64,000 bases of DNA from assembly GCA_015680685.1 (NCBI GenBank), contig MNCI01009117.1, positions 1-64,000 of the forward strand. Direction: 5' to 3'. Below the pieces are notes generated by a model, which was given only the letters and a program-made list of their open reading frames with translations, was not told the DNA's origin and ran no database searches. The position numbers and the translations under genes were made by a program. Source of the stretch: Gnetum montanum. Its lineage: Eukaryota; Streptophyta; Gnetopsida; Gnetales; Gnetaceae. Of the stretch, positions 46,080 through 59,105 are shown piece after piece (within the stretch, counting starts at the first letter, position 1; every line of letters begins with the position of its first letter).

Positions 46080-47090
46080 AAGGCAACCTTCTAGGTGCTT
46101 ACCTTCTTGCTTGTCTAGGATTTAGAGCATACACCCTAGACTCCTACAAGTGTGACACAATGGGACAAAATTTCTTAGGATGTTCATATTGGCAAATGTC
46201 ACATCCACCATCATCATCTGATTTGGAACCCATAACCTCCTCTACTATAGTAGCTTTCTCTTGCCCCTTTGATGGGCACACTCAGCTTCCTTCCTTCTTT
46301 TGTGATCACGATTACCAATTTTCTCCTTAGATCCCTCCACTATTTTTGGAGAAGGTTGGAACTTTTCATCCAAATAGTTTTACATTTTATTTGCCTTAGC
46401 AAAAATTTTAAAAATAGACTTTTGAATTGTTAAGGTCTTTCATTGCACCACTTTATCAAGTGGTGCCTCCTCCTCATTATCATAGAATCGGACCTCCTGT
46501 TTATGGATGGAAGGGTTCTAGTTGTGCTCTTTTATACTTTTCCTTTTTCTCAACTCTCCTTCTTCTTTGACAACTTGCTCAATGAGCCTTTGTATTTGAT
46601 GGGCTCTCAGTTCTGAAAGTCTCCCTTGGGCATAAATCCAAAGAATTCTTCTCGTTTCTATGTGGAGCCCATCTATGATATGGCAAAGCTACTTCTTATG
46701 AGAATAACCATGGCAAGAGCCTCAATGCAAAAGAAAATAATACCTACCCATGACTAAGTCCAGGGGTTCATGTTTTCCTTGTTTTCAACCTTTGATCTAC
46801 TTTCTTAGAGTAGACACTTGAGAGTATATTTGATACTTATCATTGAAGAGCTTGAGCATTGTACTCCATCAATAGATTGATTCTAGCTCTAAGGAAAAGT
46901 ACCAACTTTTATCTTCTTTGATGATTATACTTGGGAATAACTTTAACTTTTGCCATTCATTTTTGATGTTCTATAAGGCACAAGCATCGTGAAAGGCTTG
47001 AAGATACTTGTATGGATCTGAGTTGTATCCTCCTTTAAACTTATTGTTCATATCCAATTGCTTGATTCTACTACCTTTCACATACCTTAG
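46080..47090 (-). pseudogene. Gag C-terminal two thirds, family B copy 1
   Basis: From 47080 the frame reads RIKQLDMNNKFKGGYNSDPY, then CHIIDGLHIETRRI and YAQGRLSELRAHQIQRLIEQ. It ends with a zinc-knuckle-like CDICQYEHPKKFCP (CX2CX3HX4C). The N-terminal Ser/His-rich part seen in copy 2 is missing. Confidence 0.75.
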
Positions 47091-47300
47091 TATATAGGGT
47101 TAAGGATTTTTTAAGATCTAGGAATTATGTTTTAGGGTTTAAGATTTATGTTTTTTCAAGGGTTAAGTTTTAGGGTTAATGGTTAAGGATATTTTACTAT
47201 TTCGTATTTAGTATATTTTAGGGTTAAAGATTTAGAGTTTTGATAGGTTTGGAATTTAGGATTTAGGGTTTTAGGGTTTATGATTTATAATTCATGATTA
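47090..47300. repeat. Interstitial telomere-like repeats (degenerate TTTAGGG)
   Basis: TTTAGGG or its one-base variants occur repeatedly (TTTTAGGGTTTAAG, TTTTAGGGTTAATGG, ATTTAGGGTTTTAGGGTTTA), all in the same strand sense, mixed with other AT-rich sequence. The block begins at the broken end of family B copy 1. Confidence 0.6.
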
Positions 47301-49238
47301 CAATGTCATAAACTAGTGTAGGGTTGATACAAGTGAGAAATGATATGTTTTCTCACTAATACTTATAGTTTTGGCCTTTTATAGGAGGCAAACATTTGTC
47401 ATATACGTAACTGAGCACCTTCATTATTTAAGAAGGAAACCTAAGCCCTTTTCCATATATCAATCTCTCTATATTTTAAATATTGTATGCTCATCTATTT
47501 GTGCTTCTATACTTAGATAATATTCTATATTGCATAGCTCATTTCATACTTAATTTTATTTTTAGCAATTAAAACTTAGTCAATTTACTACTCAAACCTA
47601 TTTCTTTATCATTCCTGGTTTATGTACATTTTTCTAATTCCACATTTATTATATCATAATCATCAACTTATTAAAGGTTATATCAAACCAAGACTATTTA
47701 TGTTTGTTGGTTATGTATTCATATACTTAATTCATGGATGTATTCTTGTGAGATTGAGAAATAACAATTTTGTAAGAATAAAACCAAAATACTATAAACA
47801 CTCTACATCATTTCTTTAAACTCTACATTAATCATTTTACACTTAAACCATAGGATGTGCAAATGTAAGAGAGAGAAAATGAGCATAGTGGAAATTTTGG
47901 AAGAAATAATTTAAAGGAAAGAAAAGAAAGTGAGAAATATTTTGACATGCTACAAAAATTTTATAAGAAAGCTTATTTAGTTTTTCTAGCCATGATTCTA
48001 TCCTAACTTGTTAAGGATTTTATATGTCTTCCTCTTACTACTTAACTCTTTGCTATTATTTTAATATTTTATTTTCTAAGCTAAGATTCTGTTAGATTTT
48101 TTTTATTATATTGAACTTATTTTATATGAAAATTATATTGATCTTTTTTCTAATTTATTCTGTGATTTTTTGGTAAATTTTCTTGAATATCTTGTGATTA
48201 TTTTTTATTGTACTTGGTATAATTAGAGATTTTGTTGAAAATTTATAAAAATTTTGGCTATTTAGGAAATCTTTTGGAAATGCTAATATGAAAAAAAATA
48301 AGATAAAATGATATATTTTTTATTAATTTTACTTAGTTGGTATAGAGATTCACAAATCTTTGAGATGCTATCATTTGCATATAGTAGTAAGATATTTCTT
48401 AGTTAGCCTTACCCTATGGGGATGAGGATTAGGATGGATTTTCAACCTTAGATTTTAATTTGTAAGATCATGTACAATCATGAACTTAGCCAAGACCATG
48501 ACATTGAGTAGTTAAGTCTAGTAAGTATGATGGAGCATAGTCAAGACCTAACCTTCTAAGCTATGTGCTATGATTGATTAACAAGGATATATTTTAAGAT
48601 GTGAATCATTATTAGCCACTAACATTGTTAGTAGTGAGATTGTTGCCAAAACTTGATGATGAGAGAATTACTTTAGGTTACTTTTAAAAAGTATACTTTT
48701 TGTAGTGATGTTATACTAAGACTTAATTTATTTTTGGCAATGAGATTATAATAAGACCTACCCTTCAAATATTCTTGGATTAAACATAAGAATATTAAAT
48801 TTTAAAAACTTTGTGATATTTTTAAAATTTGGAATTTTTTTAAATATTTAATGAAATCCTTTCTATGATCAATATCCTTGTATCTTTAGCTTAAAACATT
48901 ATATGTTCCATAAATAGGGAAATAAAATAATCTTTCTTATTAAAGGGGTTCTAACTCCTTCTACATTTTAATGCAATGATGCTAGAAGCAGCCAATGAAA
49001 AGCTAGAAGAAGGACCTAGGATGAAAGGTTACTTGATTTTGTAGAAGATGGATAATTAGACATTTAGAAATAATTTTTGTATAATTTGTATTTTTTTATA
49101 AATATAAATCATGTACAAATTTTAGATATTTAAGCCATATACATATGTTTATGAATAAATAATAAAATTTTATAGTTTTAAAAATTTTATCTTTTCCATC
49201 TTATTTGAAACATTGTAACGATCATTTTTTATTTTGAT
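47301..49238. other. AT-rich, no gene recognised
   Basis: No domain, array or LTR edge was identified. Low GC matches the LINE to its right, so part may be LINE 5' sequence. Confidence 0.35.
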
Positions 49239-50300
49239 GTGGATTTCTCTCAATGGTTTGTTGATTCTTGTGAAGTCATTGTAGCAAAAAGGTTTTTTGC
49301 AACAAATGATCTAAAAAGGGAAAATACCAATGTCTTTCAAATTATAGAGACTATGAAGAGCTCTGATGCTTTTGATTTTATTTTATGTAATGATTTATAT
49401 AAAACCCTATCAAAAGATATCATCCAACGATATAATTTTTTATCGATTATTGGATTTATTCACCTAAATAACGATTTTACACTAGTAATACAGTCTATCC
49501 TTAAACACTATAAAATTAGTGTTTTGCATGCCTACTATTGTTCTAGATTTTTTTTTTATTTGGCAAATTGGCCAATTCTAAAATAGTTGAGAAGTTATTT
49601 AATCTTAAAGTTTTTATGGCTCAAAATAATTATTTTATTGCTTAGGAATGGAAATTGGATTTTGATCCTTATATTTTTTATTACTTTATAAACTTTCTTG
49701 CTGAATTAAATTAGAAAATCTTCATCTTATTTTTCAAAGTGGTAAAAGAGAAAATGTTGGTAGCACTAGCATAATCCTAAAGATAGAGTCAAAAAAATTA
49801 CTAGATGATGTCTAGTGCATACACATAATTTTGTAGATATTGATTTATGACAAAGAAAGATAAAATTAGAAATTAAGGTTGGTAATTAGCATTTTTCCCA
49901 AGAAATATATGCTATAATTTGTGAGGATGTTCCAACTATTATTATTGTAAAGAGCATGTTGTTGAAATCCATTCTATTCTAAATAAATAAATTTTTTCAT
50001 GAGGAAAATAAATAACAATTTTCAAAAAAGGCAGAGAATGGTAGTTTTTAATAGACATAAAATAAAATATTCTTTAATAAGTTATTAACCTTTTACTAAT
50101 CCTTTTATTTTTAAAGGTTCTAGTAAAATCTTGATATTTTAAAAAAAATTATCTTTAGAAAAAAGAAAATTTTTAATAGAAACCATAAATGAAAATACCA
50201 ATATAGATATATTTCACTTAGTGCAATACAAAAAGAAGAGGCCTACAAATATTGCTTAAATTTTATTAACCCTAAAGATATCTTCCTTTTGCTACTATTC
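49239..50300 (+). pseudogene. LINE ORF1 remnant
   Basis: The open frame 49239-49586 has no motif that I recognise. Just after it, FIA-EWKLDFDPYIFYYFIN resembles the W-FDP segment of plant LINE ORF1 (RNA-binding protein). Assignment rests on this short match and on position. Confidence 0.45.
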
Positions 50301-50399
50301 CAAATGTTTTTTAATTATACAATGTTTTTCCACTTATTAGTGATATAGATTGTGAAATAAATACTAAGCTTGAGAAATTAAGAATGGAAACCTCCTTTC

Positions 50400-51060
50400 C
50401 CACATCCTATTGTTTGTTTTATCATGGAATATTCTAGACCTTTTTAATAGGTCCTAAGCAAAGATTATTAGGAAGTATCTTTCAAACTGACATTTATCTC
50501 TAGATTTTTTTCTTGCAAGAAATTAAGATTTTAGTACATAATATTAGTTTTGTTGATAAATGCATTTTTAAAAAATGCACATTTTTTTTGCTACTCATGA
50601 AGTTAATAAGGGATGTGTTGTTATTCTTGTTAATAAAAATTAAACTAGAAAAGTTTTGAATTTTAGTTTTGACAAACTTTGAAGAGTTATTTGAATTACC
50701 TATCATAATGGAAAAAGAGACTTTATACTCTATAATATTTATGCTCCTAATAATTCAAAAGATCAATCAAAGTTTTGGAAATATCTTCTATCTTAGCCTA
50801 AAATTCCTTGGATTATTGGAGGTTATTTCAATATGGTTGAAAGTCATTTAGATAAACTTGGTGGTCATCATTCAAATATGTCTTCTTAAGAAAAAGAACA
50901 TTATTGTAATTTTTAAGAAAATATTTTCTTTTTAATGTTAGCTATTTACTCTCATATCATTCAAATGAAAAGCATTATACTTAGTGTAATTATCAATAAG
51001 AAAATGATAGAACTTATTGTCAACTTAATAAATTTAACATCTATAATGTTTTCTATTGGA
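50400..51060 (+). pseudogene. LINE endonuclease domain
   Basis: FFLQEIKI (the L-QE-K motif) occurs near 50510. In another frame, YNIYAPNNSKDQSKFWKYLL, PKIPWIIGGYFNMVESHLDK and LGGHHSNMSS follow near 50730-50890. GGYFNMVE stands for the usual GGDFN motif with the catalytic Asp changed to Tyr. Confidence 0.75.
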
Positions 51061-51699
51061 AGCCTATAAGGAGTGCAAAAGTGCATACAGATGCTTCTTT
51101 TTAAACCATTTTTCTATTACCATTTTTATCTTTGGAATTAATTCTTCCTCCTTTCAAACGCATCAACTTTCTCATATGAATGCTGATATGGTCTCTATGG
51201 AATGTAGAAAGAAAAAAGCCTACTAGTGATCTTGGTTGGATTAACTAGTGGCAGTGAACTACCTACAGAGTTAGAAATTATGATAGATGATTTGGAAAGT
51301 AATTTACTAAGCATAAACATCAAGTTGAAGAAGATCTTACAGAATTAAGAAAGAAAATACAAATTATTTTAAACCAAAATACCATTAATTTTGAAACACA
51401 AAAATCTTTAGCTAAAGATTATTATACTAAACAATGTTAGGATGCTTTTAAAGCTAAAAGTGATCTCACTAAAAGTCACATGGATTAACTAAAAATTGAA
51501 GCTACATCATACAAGGGTTTTTTTAAATTTCTAAAAAAAATCATGTAGCTAAACTTGAATTATTTTATATAAATAATTTCATCATTAAAAATCCTCGAAC
51601 TTTTAATAGTTTTTAACAAATCATTTTTCTTTCATCTTTTTCTTTTGAAGGTTTTAGTAAAGAATCCTTCTAAGCCTCTATTATGCATATTCCTCGTCC

Positions 51700-53400
51700 T
51701 ATAATATAATTACATTGAAGTATTCTTGAAGTAGATATTATAGCAAAAGAAATCAAAGCAACATTTTTTAGTTTAGCATATGATAAAGCTCTAGGTTTTG
51801 ATAGTTTTTCCCCATCCCCATTCGTGAATGATGTTACTATATAACAAACATGGTGTCTCTTAATTAACAAGTGTTGTAATTAAGATCTGAAAGAGCAAGT
51901 TGTAATTAATACCCAAAAAGACACATTGTAATAATGGGCATATCTCTCAAGAGAATATTTAGGGGTTTCACCTAAGGTATTTATACCCTTGCATTAAAAG
52001 TTATATCAACATTGAGTTGTGGAGCTAGTAAAGGTGAGTAGCACATGTTGGGTGAAGTAGGATAGAAAGATGATTGTCTCTTCCTTTTGGCTAGTTGTAG
52101 CCCTAACAATCATGGTAGTGATAAATATCCTCTAAGGAATAGATTCCAAAGAAAGAAAACCCTAAGAAATACTTAGAGAATGATCCAAATACATTATTCT
52201 ACATTAATAAAGCATTCTTTTCATTTTTTCTTTTGCATTTTCCCTATTATTTTCATTATGCCTAATTTTGAATGTAACATATGTTTAATGTTTGTTATGA
52301 CATCTATGAATGGGATGTCACAATTTTCAAATTGAATATTTTAAGAAGCATTAGGACATTGTTAAAATTAATCTCTTTTAAGTTTTTCAAGAAGTCATTA
52401 AAAATATTTCTCTTAATAAAAATATTAATAAAGGTATAATTTATCTTCTTCTGAAGAATGGAGATCTTCAACATATTGGTAATTGAAGGTCTATTACTCT
52501 TCTAAATAATATTTATAAAATGTTAGTTAAATTCATGACTTATTAAATTTAAAAGGTTATTGAATATATCATCAAACCTAAGAAGACTAGTTTTGTTAAA
52601 GATAGATATATCTTAAATAATATTATTGCAACTTGGGAGGGAATGTAGTGGGCTTTTGATACTAATCAAAAAATTATTTTTATTAAGTTAGATTATGCCA
52701 AATATTATGATAGGAATGAATAAATTTAATTATTTCTTATCTCTATAAATTGAAATTTGGTGATTATTTTATTCATCTTATCCATACCCTACTCATTGAT
52801 GCTAATGCTCAAGCCACTACTAATTTTGAATTAAGTTCCTCCTTTTCTCTTAATGGCTAGTTCATCAAAGTTATACTCTAGCTCCTTGTCTTTTTATTAT
52901 TATTGCAAAATTTCTTTTACATAATCTACATTATGATCTACAAAGAAATATCATTAATAAAACTTTAATTAATGATTAAGATATGCAATTTCTTAATGTG
53001 CACATTGTAGATGATTATTTTTTTTATGATTAGCAATTCTCTCCAACATATCAATGCTCTTTTAGCTAGAATGGAGAATTATTGCATTTTATTTGGTTCT
53101 GAATTAATTGATAAAAATCTATTATTTATTGTAATGGCAATATTTATGAGTGATTCTTCTTAAGTCTTGGAAAATCTTGAAAAAATATTTTATCTTCAAA
53201 ATTTTAAAAATACCTTTTTATTTTGAACCTAATCTTACTATTTTATAGAATTATGTGGTTAATAAAACTGAAACAAATCTTGATAAATGAAAAGTAAAAA
53301 AGCTCACTCTTGCTAGCAAATTTTTATTTATTAAGAAAATACTCTAGTCAACTCATTTTATTACTCAAGTTGTTAGGTTCCTTCTAAAACTTTTTATGAT
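51700..53400 (+). pseudogene. LINE reverse transcriptase, interrupted
   Basis: EVDIIAKEIKATFFSLAYDK with ALGFDSFSPSPF precedes the break. After it come GIIYLLLKNGDLQHIGN, RSITLLNNIYKMLVKFM, PKKTSFVKDRYILNNIIATW and IIFIKLDYAKYYDR (first catalytic Asp). VHIVDDYFFYD near 53000 is the F/Y-x-DD box. KKLTLASKFLFIKKIL follows at about 53300. Confidence 0.8.
51825..52325. mobile_element. LTR-like insertion inside the LINE RT
   Basis: About 500 bp with no RT similarity separates SPSPF from the RT residues resuming at about 52335 (QIEYFKKH). It begins near TGATGTTACT and ends GATGTCACA, and contains a TATA-like GGTATTTATACCC near 51990. A solo LTR is the simplest reading. A clean target duplication was not found. 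Confidence 0.5.
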
Positions 53401-54720
53401 AAAATTGACCATATTATTCATCAATATCTATAGTTTTCTAAGCAACATAGCAAATTTTTTTCTAGAGTTACTTGAAATATTTACACTAGTATCAAGAAAG
53501 ATGGAGGACTCAACCTCATTAATTGTTATAACTAGGGTATTTCTACTACGGAAAAATGGTTTGCAAAGTGCATTAATGGATATGATGTTTAGATGCTCTT
53601 TTTAAGAAATAGACTTATGCAAGGAAAACCTAGATTGATAATAGTTAATCTTTTAATAATTTTCTTTATTATCTTATTTTTCACTAGGGCATTTCTATTT
53701 TTAGTTCTCCTATTCTTAAAAAATTTTGGAACACATGGCGAAATCCTAGTAAATATTGAAATTACAATCATATTACAAATTGTGGCTTGCTTATAATGAA
53801 GGATCTTAGCCTACTAATACATCTATATTGTGTATCACTTGAAGAAAATTTGATGTAATTACAATTTTTTATCTACATATGCATGATAGATGGATTATTT
53901 AGAATGAAGATTCTAGCCTCTATGGTTTCAATCAAAAGAGGAAAAAGAATTTTGAAAAATTAATTTCTAATCTTAAGAATTTATTTAAAGTTTATAATAG
54001 TTTACATTAGGTTTTTCTAGATATTTTTTTGAAGGATGACAAATCTATTTGTCTCTTTAATTTAAGATTTTCTTACAAGATTATTACAACCAATGATTTT
54101 ATCCATAAAAAATCAATAAGGCTTCAAAAATATAACTGTCATTGCACTTTTGAATGAAAAAAATGAAAAATATTTGAAAAACTTTGACCTTTCCTAAAAT
54201 TCATATTTTTTATGATGTCTTATTCATCAAGGTCTTCCTATAAGCACTTGTCTTAAAGATATGAAAAATTATTCTCCTCAATATACTCTTTATAGAAGTG
54301 AAAACTCATTTTCTCATATTTTTCTTCATTGTCTTGTTGCTTAACATGCTTGGATATTAACACCTAGAATTTGTAAAAACTTTAAACCAAATATCAATGA
54401 AGTTACTCCTAGTGAGAAACCTACTTTTCCAACTTCCTTTCTTTGCATTTGGAAATATCTCCTCTATTTGAAAGAGTTGGTATGTAGTTATTTTATAGTA
54501 GCAAGAGCATAACTATGACATCTCTTTTGGAGTCAAATCCTATATTCTCAAAGATGTCTCTTTTTAGCTACAACTTCAAATAAAAAAGCTTCTAGTAAAA
54601 TTTGAACAAATAATTTATTTTCTACAATATTAATCTTTTTTTTGAGGCTCAAGGATAGAAAGCTTTTAGATTTTATTGATATTTTTTTATTTTTTATTAA
54701 TGTATTCTTTTATTTTTCAA

Positions 54721-56664
54721 TAGAGTTTTCTCTTTCTCTCTATAAGATAATCCTTAGGAAGAAGTTAAAACCCCTGAGGATGCATTTGAATAATTGTAAT
54801 GCCTAATCATTTTTCTACCCCAAAAGGAAGGATTTTCATTATTAGTTGTAGATGAAAATTTGAAAAGACATCACCAAAATTGTTGAGATTTTTCTCTCTC
54901 TTCGATGATTTGATGTACTTTAAAGTTTTTTGAAATTATCATTCATTTTTTAAGGTTTGATACTTTCCCATATTTCATTTTTATGTATGCTATATGTTTA
55001 AGGAAAAATAAAATTATTTTAATATATATTATTATTTAATTAAATATTATTAAGGATGTCAAACCCTTAAAAATATTAATAATAAGCAAAGAAAATTCAA
55101 AGTACATCACAAGTTTAAAACTAATTAGAAATTATCAAAAAAATAAAAAGGTTTCCAATTTTAATACTATTTACTTAGGTGTACAATTTTATATTTGATA
55201 ATTTGAAAATACAAGTGAATAAAATTAATTATCAATAGGAAGGAAAATCCAAATCCTAGAAAAATTTACATCACATTTTAACATCTATGTTTGAACTTAA
55301 AATAGCAAAAGAATTTTAGATAGCAAGTTGTAACTAAATACCAATACTTGTATCAAAGTAAGAAAGTGGTACTACTTATAGAATATCTTGACATTATCGC
55401 TTGTTATTAATCTTACGTTAAGAGTCTTTACCATCAACTATAATCTTCTTATCAAAACTATCTTGAACCTTTAATTTAATAGTATTCTTTTATTATTATT
55501 ATTATTATTATTATTCCTTATGAGCTATCTATCCAAGCTACTTAATACTTTCTTTGATACTAGTGAAAATATACATAGGAACTTCTATCTTTTCTTGATT
55601 CTACTTTATCATTTGATCATTATTATCATTAACATTAACTTGGTTTTTCATATCTTTAATTTTGTATTTTTTTTAATCATTAACTTCAATCCATTTGTTT
55701 CTTTGTAATCTTTTTTTTTTAAGCAAAAAAGAATAAGCATTAAATAAATGTCCTCCATGATGGTAAAAGTTGTAAGGATTAGGAAAATTATAATATGTAA
55801 TTGGCTAAATATAATTCATTTCTCCTACTTGTAATAATAATTCATTTTTATAATTGAGAAGTTTGATTTAATAAAAAAATATCTATAAAAATCAAAAGTT
55901 GTAGAAATAGACTCCATATGCTTAATGGGGCTAAGAAGGCTAATAATTTCATGCTCATCATTTGAAAAATCAATGAAAGATTATATAACTCAACAAAAAA
56001 TTTGAAGTTTAGAATATTCTTTAGATTGAACATCAAAATCAAGAGGCCACTTATGAATGATCAACAATGCATGCTTATGTATAAAAGAACCTATATCTAG
56101 TGCATGCTACACCATTGAAGAATTTCCTAACTCAACAAGTAGAAAAAAATAAGAATAAAATGTGGCATGAAATACTTGGATGTCATATTTTTTTCATCAC
56201 ATTATTTAATTGTAAAATAAAACTTTGATTACAAAATGGGTAATCCAAAACTAAAATGAACACATATTATGATGAAAGATTAGCAACCACTAACATATAT
56301 AGATCATTAGAAAGAACAAAATTTGGTGTTGTAGTTGCATTAACATTACAAGAAGAAGGCATCATAACTCTTTACTTACCATCTTGTAAATCTTCATTTT
56401 GAGAATCAAAAAGAATTTTAGCATTGATCAAAGAAGCATAAATCTTGCCATTGGTTGAAGAATTTGACAATAATATAAAATTCCCCATAGAAGAATTCTA
56501 GAGAAATTAAATCTAGAGTGAAAAATTATATTTGCTAAAAAAAATTAGATCTATCAAAAAATGTTAGATCCTCTAAAAAAATCCCAACTCAATGAGCTTA
56601 TTTTATTAAATATTACAATTTTAACCTCAAATATTATATTTTATTATTATTTTAAATCCATAAC
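54721..56664. other. AT-rich sequence, no gene recognised
   Basis: It contains a (TTA)n microsatellite at 55490-55515 and short open frames without motifs. Confidence 0.4.
55490..55515. repeat. Microsatellite (TTA)8-9
   Basis: An uninterrupted TTA/ATT run. Confidence 0.9.
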
Positions 56665-56905
56665 AATAGAGTGTTAGCTTAGTGGTAAGAGTTTTACCTT
56701 AGTAACCCTAGTTCATAAATTTGATTCTAGTAGATAACATTGAATAATGGATTAAAAAAATCCATAAAAAGGAATTTGATTCTTAGTAAATGAAATTAAA
56801 AATTCACTTTTAGTTTTAATATTTTTTTTAATAAACAATAAGTTCTTAACCTAGTGGTAAGACTTTTGATTCGAAAACTCCAAGTCATGGGTTTAATTTA
56901 AGTAG
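56665..56905 (+). repeat. Possible tRNA-derived SINE with two tRNA-like heads
   Basis: GTTAGCTTAGTGGTAAGAG at about 56673 and CTTAACCTAGTGGTAAGAC at about 56844 both resemble a pol III A box. Each is followed about 35-40 bases later by a B-box-like sequence (AATTTGATTCTAG; GGGTTTAATTTAAG). The two heads are about 170 bp apart. No tRNA cloverleaf closes, and no tail or target duplication was defined. Confidence 0.45.
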
Positions 56906-58175
56906 GCAATATTGAGTTATAAAGTTCTAATTAAACAATATATCTTGAGGTGTACCTATATTACAATTATTTCAATATTCCAACATAAAAAAGATATTTT
57001 TTTAATAAAGCTCAAGCATGAAAATCTTTATTCCTACAAGTTCATTTAAGGTTAAATTAGTATTTTCAAGATCATCTTCTCATGTACTCTTCATTTATGC
57101 ATTTTATTTTATTTTCTAGCATATAATTTTTATTACTGACGTTACTTTCTACCTTTTTTTATCTATTATTATTTAGTTATTTATACAAGTTATAAATAAT
57201 TTTGCTACACCACATTATCCTAATTTTTATGCTCTTAAAGAATTATTTTTTCTACATTGTTAGATTAAGATTAAATCTAAATCCTTGGGCTCATGAAAAC
57301 TCTATTAGTTTTTGAAAATACTATAAATAATTAGTAAAAGCATTACAGTCTTATAGAAAAACACTTTTATAGTAATTCATATCTACCTTGTTGTTATGGT
57401 AGGCTTGTGCTACTATCACAAATTTCCTTTGTACTCAAATTTTTTAAAAATTGAAGAAATGCAAAAACATTTTTTGTTGGAGGAATTTATAGTAAAATAT
57501 CACACAACTTATGTCGTTACATGATTGATGGTTTAATTAATGCCATTGAAAGCACATGATCTTTATCAATTGAATACTTGCATACATATATTATAGACTT
57601 AAATTGTAAAAATTTTCCTACAAATTCCTCTTAGAAATTAAAAATTAAGATGGTTAGAAAATGTAAAGCCTGGGTACAAAGATGGATCATTTAAGAAAAG
57701 GTTTTAAATTTTGATTCTATGCAATTGCAGAAGATTTTTAAGTATAAATTAATATAAAACGTTTGGAAACATATAATAGAAAAAAATATTATGTAAATTA
57801 CATAAGAGGTGGTTTAGCTGAAAAAGCCAAATATTTACCTGATTCCTATATATCAAGTATCAAATTTATAGAGTTAGATTAGGATGTCGCTATTTAAGAG
57901 TGAAACAAAAAATGACTACAAATGACAAGGTAGAAGCACATACATCTTTTCCTGTTAATAGCATTAAAATGAAAAATATACTTTTCTATAATTCTTTAGA
58001 AAAAATGCCATATGACATAATTGGAATTTCAAAATTCATAATTTAATCTAATTATTTCAACTATCTTCATATACATTTGATCATTTCATTAATGAAACAT
58101 TCCAATATCATAGTATGTATATTTCTCAAGTTCAATAGATCTAGTATGATCTTATATGAATAAAAAAAATAGGTT
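56906..58175. other. AT-rich sequence, no gene recognised
   Basis: Nothing coding was seen up to the family B LTR. Confidence 0.4.
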
Positions 58176-59104
58176 TGATAAGTTTTTGTTGATTGGCTGT
58201 GTTGATGAGGCCTTGTCAACATAGTCAACCTCATCGATGAGGCCCCATCGATATATCTTGCCCTGCATCGATGAGGCCCTATCGATGCAGTGTCTGTTAG
58301 TCACCTATAAATATGCACCTTTCAACTACATTTATAGCAATCTAGATTTTAGAGATAGAGAAGCTCTTGCATTTTTTCTATTTGAAAGTTAGAATTTTTT
58401 TCCTTGAGTACCTACAGTAGGATTCAATGAGTGTATAGATCTTTATTTGAGCATTGTTATACCTGAGCATGATAGTGTGTGCGACAATAAAAATGACCTT
58501 TCTAATAAACCTTGCAGCACTTTGGATAGCTTAGCTCTTTTATTTATTCATTCAATGTTTTCAATTATTTGTTAATTATTCTTAATTATTTTGCAAATAT
58601 TTTCCAAAAATTAAGTTAATGAGGTTATTAAGCTAGATAGATTAAATACATAAGTACAATTGCTTTGAGCATAACACGTATTCACTTGGTAATCCCAGTA
58701 GCGTTATTACCTGGTACACCCAATAGCATAGCACTTGGTCACCCAGTAGTGGATAAGTGGGTTCAGGACATGTACGAAAAGTGGGAACATATACTTGTGT
58801 TAGGATTAGTTAAATGATTAGTCAATTAGTTAATTTATATTAGTTAATCAATTACTTCTATCCATATTTGAGCACCGATCTATAAAACATAAAAAATGAT
58901 AAAAATAGAATACCTCAATTACACTTAATCATACCATGAACATCACAAGTGTAATTGGGAAGACAATGATTGACCTTAAGGTTAGATTCACTTCCTAAAG
59001 GGCTAGTGCACTGGAAACAATGAAGTCCATAGAATTTGACCAAATTGCTTGTGAACATTCTGTGATTTGTATGGTTGGGCATAGGGGTACCTTGTCACTC
59101 ATCA
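58176..59104 (+). repeat. 5' LTR of family B copy 2
   Basis: It starts TGATAAG (TGATGAG in relatives) and ends GTCACTCATCA. Length is 929 bp. U3 carries repeated TCGATGAGGCC/ATCGAT modules (58200-58290). The TATA is at 58306-58313. R-U5 shows GAAGCTCTTGCA near 58361, shared with the inverted LTR. Confidence 0.85.
58306..58313 (+). promoter_or_regulatory. TATA box of family B LTR, copy 2
   Basis: CACCTATAAATATGC, about 800 bp from the inner LTR end. The corresponding TATA boxes in the other two family B LTRs are 735-765 bp from theirs. Confidence 0.65.
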
Positions 59105-59105
59105 T

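Larger units (their letters stand above)
42250..47090 (-). mobile_element. Family B copy 1: Ty3/gypsy (Athila/Tat-side) element lacking both LTRs
   Basis: Gag, protease, RT, RNase H and integrase follow in order from 47090 to about 42290. All parts match family B copy 2 (58176-64000). The 5' end is cut inside gag next to telomere-like repeats. The 3' end stops just after integrase at copy 2's LTR. Stops are frequent and mostly TAG. Confidence 0.85.
49239..54720 (+). mobile_element. L1-like LINE, highly AT-rich and decayed
   Basis: A first ORF remnant (49239-50300) precedes an endonuclease (50400-51060) and a reverse transcriptase (51700-53400). C-terminal RT-associated sequence follows, including a zinc-binding-like tail near 54260-54370 (YTLYRSENSFSHIFLHCLVA). 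The order is that of plant L1 elements. All frames hold many stops. A 0.5-kb block at about 51825-52325 interrupts RT. No poly(A) tail or target duplication was located. Confidence 0.75.

Noticed and set aside
56665-56905. Functional tRNA genes
   Set aside because: A and B boxes are present in part but no acceptor or anticodon stem closes.
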